A DNA stretch of 45,153 nt, from NCBI GenBank assembly GCA_004335635.1, contig QAXH01003950.1, positions 1 through 45,153 on the forward strand. The letters are read 5' to 3'. Positions 1-10,491 of this stretch are shown piece by piece; the stretch's first letter is position 1; each line of letters opens with the position of its first letter. The notes below the pieces were generated by a model. That model was not told the DNA's origin. It ran no database searches and saw only the letters and a list, made by a program, of their open reading frames with translations. The position numbers were made by a program, and so were the translations under genes. Origin of the DNA: Chloromonas sp. AAM2 (lineage: Eukaryota; Chlorophyta; Chlorophyceae; Chlamydomonadales; Chlamydomonadaceae).

Positions 1-217
1 AACCACCTTCCCAGCTACAATCTCACTTGCCTCTGTTCATATGTTGGATGAGGGCACGGGATCGTCACCTGACTTTGATTGTTGCTTGTACCGGCCATGT
101 GACCCCGCCTGACTGAACGCCTAGCGCAGCAGGACACAGTTGCATCCGTGGTCGATTGGCCATCACCCTGTCATTTTGCTGAAATCAAATGATCCTGTCC
201 CCTTGTATGCCTTTCAG

Positions 218-690
218 TGATCGCCTTGAGGTGCATTTGGACAAGCTGGGCCGCACGCTGAGCCGTCAATTCGTGGGCCCACCCAGCCCTGCCCCGCTGG
301 CCCATGCCAGCATGCCTGCCTTCGCCCGCACAAACCATGACCCTCCTCCCATATCCAGCGTGTGCCATTGAGTTCACGTCAGTGGGTCGCACTCCTGCAG
401 ACGGCCATGCAGGCATTGTGTCGCAATCCATGCCTCCACAGGTTGGATCAAATAGCCAATCCAGTACATGCGTACAGCAAGTGCATGTACCTGAAGTGAC
501 AGTGGTACAGGAGAGTGGGGTTTCAAGCGCAGACCAACTGGCTGTGGTCGTTGAGCAGTTGCTTGCTTCTGGGTCCAACCAGTTCGACTTCAGTGGCAAG
601 AGAATCAACAAGCAAATAGAAAGCATAAAGTTGGCGCGGAGAGCATATATTGTTCTGGCTCAACACAATAATCCATCATCATCATCATAA
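218..690 (+). CDS. 3' end of an unidentified gene (last two exons)
   Basis: Two exons can be joined in frame: 218-359 (acceptor TTTCAG, donor GTGTGC) and 442-690 (acceptor CCACAG, stop TAA at 688-690). The first encodes a basic stretch with a DRLEVHLDKLGRTLSRQF segment and a proline-rich tail. The second gives 82 residues with two amphipathic helices (ADQLAVVVEQLLASG and KRINKQIESIKLARRAYIVL) and ends in NNPSSSS, where the serine run comes from a TCA microsatellite. The 5' part of the gene lies outside the window. I do not recognise the family. Phase agreement at the single intron and protein-like composition are the only support, so a chance open frame remains possible. Confidence 0.45.
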
Positions 691-1237
691 TTATCATCAT
701 CACTGTCATCATCATGGTGTTTCGACTCTGCAGCTATGACTGAAAATATATGACTAAGCCACATGATTAGAAGGCTGGTCGAATGTTGCCTTGTTCCCAG
801 CGCTTTTCCCCACAGTATATCAGGGTCGCCCACACGTGTGTGTATGCTGGCAAGCGGACCTTGTTTTTTGCCCTCACGAGACCTTGCTTCTCTCCCACTC
901 GAGGCACCTGCCACTCCTTACCCCAGGCTAGTAGGCTTATAACTTACACCAGGCTGACAACGCAGCTTGTAGGTTGGACTAACACGATTTTCTCAGTTCA
1001 TGCGCACCCGGTCAACGCCGCAATTCGTTGCACACCAGGCTGAGTACATTGCATGTACCAGGCTGAGCACATTGCATGCGCATGTGTCAGCATTGTCAAA
1101 GAGTATGATTGCCTTGCGCTGCGCTGCTGATGGAATAGTTTGAATTGAGAGCTTCGTGGAGGGGCCTCTCCTCTTTGGAGCATGACTCGACGATAGTCTT
1201 CCAGCTCACATGGGTTTTCTCGCACCCTGCCTTACTT

Positions 1238-1270
1238 TTTTCTTGATCAGGGTAGGTCAGGGTGGCACAT
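1238..1270 (-). repeat. Short copy of dispersed repeat family B
   Basis: The segment reads poly-T, then TTGATCAGGGTAGGTCAGGG. It matches one end of the longer copies at 21076-21140 (same orientation) and 17523-17588 (opposite orientation). Only about 33 bases are recognisable, so this is a fragment. Confidence 0.5.
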
Positions 1271-1408
1271 GCGCCCCAGGTTGTTAAGCCAAGCGTGTCC
1301 TATTTAAGTACCTGTCATTTCTCTGCGTTGCGAGGTGCGCGTCCACCTGCAAGACTGCCGGATCTGTGTATCTGAGCTCAGTCAGTCAGTGTTTTTGCAT
1401 GCAAAGAT

Positions 1409-1430
1409 GTTTGCCAGTTCTGGGACAATT
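1409..1430 (+). repeat. Dispersed 19-bp core, copy 1
   Basis: Contains GTTTGCCAGTTCTGGGACA followed by ATT, preceded by GCAAAGAT. The same core recurs across the window; the GAT-preceded form is shared with the copies at 13630 and 15433. Confidence 0.8.
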
Positions 1431-2109
1431 GTCAGAGGTTGGGTGCTGTGAGCACCCGATGTTGGCCTTCCGTGTGGTACAAGTTACATACACGTTAAAC
1501 TACTTTTTTATTGAGCGCTGCACCCGTTATTTCTGGCTTTTCTTGCACAACAAGGGCACTGTGCACGTGCATGGATAAGCAGGTAGAGGGCAGGTGTGAA
1601 CTAGCCTGTCGTGCTTGCTACCGTCGTCAATGAATGTAATTCTGTGGTTAGGCTAAGCTTGCCCCTCACACGTAACCTGGCATGGAAGAACACATAAAAA
1701 GTGGTCCATAGTGGTCCATCTACACCGCACAACACAGCCGACCAGTTGCCTTGTAGCCTCTGAGCTCCGTTTTGCCCATGAGATGATCTGCTCGAGCCCA
1801 TTGATACGCAAGTGCACACCCCTGTTCATGCTGCCCCACATTCTGCCAGCTTGTCTTGAGACGCAAGGTGCATGTGCCTCCTCCAGTGAAACCTGATCAA
1901 AAGTCAGTGTCGTCTGTGAGGCCGGAGGCGTACTTGGTGACGCACTTGACTTAATTACATGCAACACTCGGATTACTGCGGCAACCCTGATCATGCTCAA
2001 ATCTCAAGTTGCCCACGGAAGCACGTGTCTGAAACGTCGCCCGTCTCCGAACGCACAGCCGGCCTGCTTCGATTCGTCGAGGTGAACACAGAGTCGTGTC
2101 GCTGTCAGA

Positions 2110-5100
2110 ATGGCTACTGAAAACGGGGACACCGTCGCTGTGCCGGATCAAAATGTGGAGAATGCTGGACTCAAGAGGAACAAGACCGACAAGAAGAAGG
2201 AGAAGAAGCTCAAGCAAAAGCAAAACAGGCAGCTTCGCAGGTGAGCGGCTTGTGATCGATCGCGCAGCATGATCAAAGAGGTCTCGCTGCATGTCATGCC
2301 AGCTGACATGTACGCCTTACTCTGCTCCATGCATGCTACAGGCAGCAACAACAAGAGCGACAAGCAAGCAACGGACAGGCAGGCGTCGGGCCTTCCACGG
2401 TACGTGAGCAGCCGATGGAGCCCTGGAGGAATGCCTAATCTCTGTGCACAGCATGCATGCACCAGCATGGTGGTGTTTCCAAGTTAGCACTGGATGTCAT
2501 TGCTGATACAGCATGTCGGCTGCAAGTGCTGGTGATCAAGCATGCCATGCGGCAGGCCCATGCCGGCACAACCACATGCCATACTGGCACACGCATGCAC
2601 CATGCTGGGGCAAGCAAAGCACGTGTCTTTGACAGCCGTGCTGAGATGCTGGGTGTGCATCGCCATTAATTAGGCCATGTGGCATGCTGAGTGTGTGCAA
2701 TTCATGGCATGAACTGGAGTCTGGCTGGTTGCTAAGCACCCAGGGATGCATGAAGCCACCTATCTGTCCAGTGTAAGGCATGACGCTCGATCACCTGTTT
2801 TTCTTGGGGGTCAGCATCCGTTTCATGGCTCGCCTTTTCACGCTTACAAGGGCCACATGCAAAACTGCGGCATCGACCATGAACACACACCAGTTGTCTT
2901 TATTCTTCATGCAGGATGAGGGTGATGACGAAAGTATAGAAATTGAGTACGTGTCAGCCCCTTTGGAGATAGAGGGGTTGAGTCTAGGAGGGGGTGCGGC
3001 AGAGGAGAATGACAGCCATGCTGCTTCCGGCTTGGGGTTGGGCATGGGCTACAGCGCACCTCCAAAGGTACGCATGGGGCCATGTGCAGGCATACAATTA
3101 TACAATTGTACAACTGTATGTAGTTGTGCACATGCATACTGTCTATAGGTTGCATGGGTTACAGCATGCATGGGGATTGTGGCAATGCAAGTATGCATAC
3201 CCAGAATCATCTGCACCAGGATGGGAGCTGCACGCATGGCCTTTCACCTGCACTTGCATGGAATTGGTCCTCGCAATACAGCACTAGTAGAAGGAGTTGA
3301 TCAGGTACCAAGCCAGTAAACAATGATCTGGGCATGCAAATGAGGCGTGCTGCGGCCTGGTTGCGATCCCTTGGGCAAGGCTGAATAAGGGCCACCAATG
3401 CCTGCTTCATCTGCCGTTATGCCTGAGTCCCACACACAGCCCTGAAGTGTGACGACGGTGTGATACACGACGTTGCAGGAGGATGCATTTGCCGAGTTCA
3501 AACGTGTGTTTGAAAGGTTTGCATCAGCGGAGCAGGTTACAGGCGCAGCACCGCTGGAAGGAGAAGAACAGACAGCAGAGGAGGCGGCCAATGTGGGTCA
3601 CATGATTGGCGGCTGTGTGTAGCTTGGCTGTGTGTGTGTGCATCTCATCAGAAGCATACCGTTGCACATGATGATGCATACACAAGGCACAAGCACAGCA
3701 CAGTGTGCATTTGACTAAGTACAGTGCCTGTGGCATGTTGGCTTGTAGGCCCTTTAGGTCTACTTGCAGATAACAGCACTAGCAACTCTCCTACTTCATA
3801 TCCGTGGCACAGTATAAGATACTCTGGAAGACTGGCTTAGTGCTGGTGGTATGCTTGCAGGCGGGCGGAGCGGGGGACAAGGCAGCCAAAGCCGAGGCGG
3901 ACTCTGAGGCCGCAGGTGGGTGGGCACCGGGCAACGGATCTGGGCCGGCAGGACGTTGTATGAGGTAGAGGCTGGGAAGCAGTGAAACTGTCATGCAGAC
4001 TAAAGGGCATGCAGGGGAGCAGTAGGAGCAGTGAGCAGCAGGCGTGGGAAAAGCCGAACAGGACCAGGAATGCGGGTGAACGGACTGACGCAACAAGCAA
4101 GTGACAAATAGTTTGACGGTAACTCACAACATGAGGTTTACTTGCCACACACTGCGCCTGCTTTGTTGCACGTGGCTCGAACTTTGCTTGCTCTGTCACA
4201 TAACACCCTGGGTAACGGCATCTGCATGTGGCTTGACGTTGAAATGTAATAGCCTCTGTCACGCATGTGGAACTGATTGCACGTGTGTCAGATGAGGACG
4301 ATGAGGTGGACAAGTCCAAGCTGAGCAAGAAGCAGCGCAAGGCCATGTCGCAGTTCAAGGTGGCGGAGCTCAAGCAGCTGTGCGAGCGGCCGGAGGTGGT
4401 GGAGGTGTGGGACGTGACTGCGCAGGACCCGCAGCTGCTGGTGTTCCTCAAGGTGAGGCAATGGGCAGGGAGGCAGGCGACTTAGAGGATTCGCCCAGAG
4501 ACAGCGAACAGGCTGCTGTTTTTCTTCATCTTCTCAAGCATAGCAACCCTTCAAACATGACACGAGGGGCAAATTCCTTCTTAAAGCATACCAACTAACT
4601 AAAGCTGCAGCTGTAGAGTATGTAGAGCAGCTGTACATTTGGGGAACCAAGCATCGGGTAGCTGCAGTACACTTGAAGCTGGAGGTCGCAAGCTGTGAAC
4701 ACAAAGAGAGCTCTGCAGCAATTATGTGTGCACGGTTCAAAACCCATTGTGCTGCTTTGCCCCTCTCTCCGCTCGCAGGCCTGTCGCAACACCGTTCCCG
4801 TGCCCCGGCACTGGTCCCAGAAGCGCAAGTACCTCCAGGGCAAGCGGGGGTTAGAAAAGCCGCCCTTCAAGCTGCCGGACTTCATTGAGGCAACGGGCAT
4901 TGGGGACATGAGACAGGTGCGGCCAACTCCAGAGATTGAATTTAGCTTGCTCATTAATTGATTGTACAGGATCATGTGACGACCGACAGTGCAGGGTTGC
5001 AAGACAGGGCTTGCATGGCCTTTGGCAGGCCTGCAAGAATACGACATGTTGGGACTAGAGACACGTATGGCAGTGTGCCAGAAGCCAAGTGTCTGTTGCT

Positions 5101-8100
5101 CTCCCATGCGGCTAGGGACGATGACCAGCGGTGCAGGGTTGCAGCCATGGTTGGCAGGGCCTTTGGCAGGTTTGAAGTCTCGCTCATGCAAAATGCAGCA
5201 AGGAAGGCCAGGTCATTAGCAGCCTGCCATTTTCTTTACCACCCTCTGCACCCCGTTCTTCACACACACTTTTTTGACCACCTGTTCACGTGGCCTGTGT
5301 TTCCCTTTCCCAGGCGTACACTGACAAGGAGGACACGAAGAAGCTCAAGACCAAGCAGAAGGAGCGCATGCAGCCCAAGATGGGCCGCATGGACATTGAC
5401 TACCAGGTGTGAGGGCTGTGCCTGGGCTGGCATGAGACAGGGCATGGTTTCACTGACCTGCACATGGCTGCTTGCTGGAGGTACCTGACCATTTGCATAT
5501 GGCTGGTCAAAGTGTCCACACACGGAGGCTCGCATGGGCAGAGGCTATCATCCAAGAGGACACTGCCCTTTGGCTACTAGACGCGACAGGCGTGCTGCAC
5601 GGGTCGGGCTGGCATAACCTTGGGCATGGAGTTGATGACGTCTGGGCTCGTTGCTGATCAGGGCTGAAGCTGATTGCCTAGGACAGCAATTCTAAAACAG
5701 ACAGCACATGGAATTCTCATTCCCAGGCAACCCAGGCAGGTTGTGGAGTTGAGCCAAGACTGACGCCCTGCATCATGTTTGTGGCGCTCAGGTGCTGCAC
5801 GATGCTTTCTTCAAGCACCAGACGCGACCCAAACTCACACACATGGGGGAGCTCTACTACGAGGGCAAAGAGTTCGAAGCAAGGTACGACACAGCTTACA
5901 TGGCCTGTGCAACACAAGTCTAGCCATGCCGCACTGATCCTGGGTTTTAATCGCAAAACAAGTCTAGCAAAGTGGAGTCGTGCGACTAAATCAGGCTTTG
6001 TACGAAACTGACCGTTCCTGCTTAACACCTTGTCATGTGTGCAACACCTCACAGCAGCCTTTGGGGTATCGATGTAACACCTCACAGCAGCCTTTGGGGT
6101 ATCGATGTCAAGTACAAGCACGTGCTATTCTCATGCGCAATGTTTGGTCCTTGTTCAGTATGACCTCCTTTCATTAATGCGCGCACGCGGTAGCCAAGTG
6201 TGGTAGCACGTGAAAGAGCCTCCATACCTCGGTAGCAGTCCTCAGGCGATACTTGATGATTGGTCAGTAACCGCAGATGATGCCAGCACACTCGATATGA
6301 TCAGCAAACATAGCCATGTGCGTCCCTGTTGTTCTCTATACGTTCCAGGCTGGACAACTCCAAGCCAGGCGTGCTAGGTCAGGAGCTGCGGTCTGCGCTG
6401 GGCATGACGGCCGGCATGCCCCCGCCCTGGCTCATCAACATGCAGCGCTACGGGCCGCCGCCCTCGTACCCCAATCTCAGGATCCCAGGCCTCAACGCGC
6501 CCATCCCCCAAGGTAAACAGCAGAGCACATGCTGAGGCTTGATTGTTTGCTGGCGACAGTCAAGGGCCAATGTTTGCGTTTCATGCTTTCCCACACGGTG
6601 CCATGGTCCATCGTTAAGCAGGGCTCTGTGCTTTGGTTGAGTTTTGTGTGTTGTCATCATGTCATTTTGCTTTGCGCTTTGTCAGCATGTCATTTTGCAT
6701 GTGCTCTCAGGCTGTCAGTTCGGCTACCAGCCCGGTGGGTGGGGCAAGCCTCCGGTTGACGAGCACGGTAACCCCGTGTACGGGGATGTGTTCGGAACGG
6801 CCGAGATTGACGATGAGAGCGATGAAGAGGTGGACAAGGTGAGGGGCAGGGAAGGGTTTAGTTGGACTCGGTTGGACTCGGTTGTAGTCGGGTGTTCGTA
6901 GTTGGTTGGTTGCAGTTGGTTGGTGACAGTGGGTTGAAATTGGTTGGACTTGGTTGGTTGTGGTTGGTTGCAGTTGGTTGGATGCAATGACAAGTTGATC
7001 TGGGTTGTGCTCGGTTGTATTTGGTTGGACACTGTTGGTTGTGATTGGATGCGACGGCGAGTGGCATTTGGGAGGACGGAAATATGAGTTTTGAGCAGGG
7101 TGCAGAATCTGTCAATGCTTTGTTATGCCACAGTCTGGATGGCGACAAGTGTTTCTGGCTCTTTAAGCTCAACCCGTCAGCTGTCATGCCTTGCTTCAAT
7201 GCCTCTTCCCATGCGCCTTCAGGCCTCCCGGTGGGGTGAGCTGGAGCCTGAGCTCGAGGTCAGCTCAGAGGAGGAAGAGGAAGAAGAGGAAGAAGATGGT
7301 GGGTGGGGTAGCAGCCGTTGAGGACAGGCAATGGTTCCCTAGATCAGGGTGTGGGGTGGGACGCAGTTTATTCTCTGCGCTTAAGTCACGGACTTGCTAA
7401 ACACAAACACGCCTTGCTTATTTCCCAAGTTTCTTTAGCCTGCACGGCCTCCATTGAGCATGGTCTCTCGTGCGGTCAGGTCAGTAACTGCCGCCCTGCC
7501 CTGCACTCTCCTGCCGTTGTGCGTCCCTCTGCCCGGCATGCGCGTGTTGTTTGCGTCCTTCGTGCTTGACATCACTTCCTTTGTTTTGCGTGGCCTTGCG
7601 TGCGCGCAGAGGAGGCAATCGCTGATGGCATTGCCTCCGGCATTGCCTCGGGCATTTCGTCCGGGCTCGTGTCCGGCCTGGCGTCCGGCATTGCCTCGTC
7701 GCTCCCCTCGGGCATTGAGACGCCGGAGGTCAGCATCAACCTTCGCAAGGGCAGCGACAGCGTCACGGGTGAGAAACCTTGTCGCACCTGTCAGAACTCA
7801 CAGTTGCAATCGCAGCGCTTGGATTGAAAAACACGGATTGTCATATGTAATAGGTCCGTGTTAATGTCATCGTCTGGTGCAATGGCAGTGATATCGGCCG
7901 CCTTGGACCAGGCTGAGCCAGATCAAAGGATTAATGCAAACATTTCATTTTTGCGTTTGTACCAGATTTGCGTATGTTCCGCGTTGTGCTCAACCGGTTT
8001 GTGGATGTGTTTGCCTTCCCTATGCGCACAGGTGAACAGCGTCAGTTATACACCGTGCTCGAGCAGCGGGCAGCACCCATCGGCCAGTCCACGTTGCTTG

Positions 8101-9130
8101 GCACCGACCATGTCTATGTCATGCCACCGGGGCAGGATAAAGCTAAGAAGCCAGGGCAGGGCAGGTGCGTACAGGATCGGGCATGTCAAGTACACGAGAA
8201 AGCTTGCAAGCAGGACCTATGTGCTCGTGGATAAGGGAATGTGGGGTAGACGAGCAAGCTTGCAAGCAGTGTTCTCGTTCTGCATCGGCCCTTTTCCCGC
8301 ATCATCATCATCATTACATAGCTTCTCATGGTTCAACCCACGGTACCGCAGGACCAACCAGCTAGGAGCTCAGCAGCAGCCAACATCCCCATCCTAAGCA
8401 AAGCATGGGCATGGTGCCCCCAAAAAACATGCACATGCAAGGTTTCCCCGCTTGACACAGAGCATCCCTGGGAGCACAGAGTATTCCCCGCTTGACACAG
8501 AGTATCCGTACGCTGCAATGTTACTTTTCTTGTGCAGTTTGGTATTGTCCTCCCAAGGCAGCTGCCCCAGCCCGCCGTGCCCTGTACTTATGCGACTCAA
8601 TGTTCTGCTTCCCAGGGCTGATGGCGTTGGTGAAGTGGAGGTGAACTTGACGCCCGAGGAGATTGAGGGTCTGGATGAGGCCGGCATCAAAGCGCTCTAC
8701 GACGAAAAGGTGAGAGGAAACAGACACAAGCTGACTGCAGAATGGTTCTGCTGCAGCCCTGTCAGCTGAAGATGAAGAGTGGAGCTTGCAGCATTGTTGA
8801 GATTGCTGTGGCATTGGCAGCCGCCTGTGGCAGCCTTACTGCTTGCCAATTGTACGCATCGCATGTTGATATCTTTGTCTGGGCTGCTTCGTGTTAGCCT
8901 GACTGTGAGACATTGCATGAGGATTCCAGACGTCGTGTGGATGATTTCAAATGTGGTGTGTATGTGTGTGTGTGTTGTGTGTGCAGGTTGCGGAGGCGCG
9001 AGGCGAGGCACGGCGTGAGGACTTCAGCGACCTTGTGGCCGCACGAGCAGCGCAGCAGAAGCGCAAGCTGATGCAGAGCAAGGCAGACGCGGCGAAGAAG
9101 CAGAAGACAGGCACTGACTTCAAGTTCTGA
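2110..9130 (+). CDS. SF3B2: Splicing factor 3B subunit 2 (SF3B2 / SAP145)
   Basis: Subunit of the SF3b complex of U2 snRNP, needed for branch-site recognition in the nucleus. The model has 16 exons: 2110-2240, 2342-2399, 2915-3067, 3479-3592, 3861-3915, 4292-4452, 4779-4916, 5314-5406, 5792-5883, 6349-6512, 6711-6838, 7223-7298, 7610-7768, 8032-8164, 8616-8709 and 8987-9130. Phase is continuous and gives 630 aa. Residues about 181-310 form the DUF382 region (FKVAELKQLCERPEVVE, then VPVPRHWSQKRKYLQGKRG). Residues about 353-410 form the PSP domain (PPPWLINMQRYGPPPSYP, then GGWGKPPVDE with YGDVFGT). An acidic run of nine glutamates and an aspartate follows, then a glycine/serine/isoleucine-rich low-complexity stretch, and the tail ends TDFKF. 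The N-terminal extension of animal orthologues (near 900 aa) is absent, as in plants. The start ATG has G at +4 and opens a lysine-rich N-terminus. Confidence 0.97.
6043..6108. repeat. Perfect 33-bp tandem duplication in an SF3B2 intron
   Basis: Two identical 33-bp units (6043-6075 and 6076-6108) lie in the intron between exons 9 and 10. The lack of divergence suggests a recent duplication. Confidence 0.9.
6858..7055 (+). repeat. GTTGG-rich intronic tract
   Basis: Imperfect array of GTTGG and GTTGGTTGG units in the intron between exons 11 and 12 of SF3B2. The sense RNA would carry many closely spaced GG dinucleotides, which could in principle form two-tier G-quadruplexes. It is irregular, not a fixed-period satellite. 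Confidence 0.75.
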
Positions 9131-9544
9131 GCAGCACATGCATATCTTCGCAGCGGCACTGAGATTTTGATCAGCAAGCGATGCCAGGAGCTCGATTGGA
9201 AATTGGAGTGGGTGTCCATTGGGACGACTTGGTCAATCCAGGCAGGGACTCTGCTTTGACGTGACTGAAGTGAAGGGCATTGCGCCCTGGCATACTTGCC
9301 ATGTGCATCTTGCGTGCTTCTTGGTCAACACGAGTGGTTCAGTCACTACTGACTGACACTGTCGTTTGGGATGACAGGCCGTGCTTGGCGACCACCTGCT
9401 GAGAGCAGATCCATCCTTGCGCGTTTGGGATGGTGCGGCAACTATCATGTGTTTGGAACAGAAACCCTGAGCAAGTGTTGGCCATGCCTGCCAGCACATG
9501 AACAGTGGGATTGGCGAGCCGCCTGCATGGCTGTGCAGTGCTGA

Positions 9545-9811
9545 TTTGTCAGCAAAAAAAAGAAGTTTGCCAGTTCTGGGACAATTCCTGTGGACTGACA
9601 CTGGCGTCGATGCTGTTTTGTGTTCACCTGGTAGTTGCATGAGTTGCTGATGCGCATGATCACCGGAGACGGAGATGGAGACGGCCACCCCTGACGGAGA
9701 CGGAGATGGAGACGGCCACCCCTGGCCGTCTCCCGTCTCACACGTTTCAGTGATGCGTGTGTTGGTAGACGTGTCCCAGAACTGGCAAACTTTTCTTTTT
9801 TTGCTGACAAA
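9545..9811. mobile_element. Small terminal-inverted-repeat element (MITE-like) built on the 19-bp core
   Basis: The left end (9545-9586) begins TTTGTCAGC, then an A-tract, then the core. The right end (9772-9811) is its inverted counterpart, ending GCTGACAAA. The arms match over about 38 bases apart from the A-tract length. The interior has a duplicated GACGGAGATGGAGACGGCCA unit (about 9665-9725) and a hairpin in which GAGACGGCCA and TGGCCGTCTC are separated by four C residues. No target-site duplication is obvious and there is no coding capacity, so a non-autonomous element is the best reading. Confidence 0.75.
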
Positions 9812-10146
9812 GTTGCCGGTTGTATGGCATGAAAAGATTTGATTACGATGCCGTCGACTGCAAACAATTGATACAGCGTGTGGCGTTGCTCCTAGTCCGT
9901 GCCAAAACCTCCAAAAGCCACAAACACAAAACCCTGATGTATCCAATTGTCATCGAAACAGCTAGTGCACAAACTTGATTGTGAAGGGGCCTCCTTGCAC
10001 GCATGAACCAGGTGCCGTTGCAATGAATCACGCACGGAACATGGGTTACAGATTCGTGCTGGGATACGGTCACTATTAGACTTGCAGCAAATGAGTGCCT
10101 TGTACCATGTGGCACCAAACACAAAAAGGCTTGGTGATGATGATAT

Positions 10147-10192
10147 TAAAAGGAGGGAGTGCCTACCAGGAAGCACGTCCAACGCAAAGTAT
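10147..10192 (+). repeat. Degenerate terminal fragment of the 63-bp TIR family
   Basis: This stretch (AAAAGGAGGGAGTGC..., then GAAGCACGTCCAACGCAAAG) matches the left terminal inverted repeat of the complete element at 32443-32819 with a few mismatches. No partner end is nearby, so it is a solo or decayed end. Confidence 0.7.
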
Positions 10193-10491
10193 AGCCACGG
10201 ACTTGACAAGTCACAGGCGTTACTCTCACTCTGACGTCACCTGTCACGAGTACATTCTATGCATGCACCTTAGTGTGCTTGTGTAAGTGGCAAACTAGCC
10301 TTAAACAGCATCAAGGTGACAGACACAGCTTAGAGTTGCTTCGGGTTCTTCCTGGGGCTTGGTTTACGATTTGACAATCAACCGGCAGGCAGATCACATT
10401 CAAAAAGCCCCAGTGTGACGCCCTGCTGGCTGCTGCTTATAATCCGCAGCTGCTGCTTACAAGCTGCGTGTGTGTAGTTCGTGCACTCGCA

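Larger units (their letters stand above)
691..2109. other. Intergenic region upstream of SF3B2
   Basis: I see no convincing gene here; open frames are short and of repeat-like composition. It begins with a TCATCATCAT microsatellite (about 671-715). It contains one copy of the dispersed 19-bp core (from 1409) and a short stretch shared with repeats at 17.5 and 21.1 kb (1238-1270). The promoter and 5' UTR of SF3B2 should lie in the last few hundred bases. I could not identify a TATA box. Confidence 0.5.
9131..10491. other. Intergenic region between SF3B2 and the IFTAP-like gene
   Basis: 1.36 kb with no supported gene. It contains a small inverted-repeat element (9545-9811) and a terminal fragment of another transposon family (10147-10192). 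The SF3B2 3' UTR and the promoter of the next gene must be here, but I find no clear TGTAA polyadenylation motif just after the SF3B2 stop. Confidence 0.6.
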
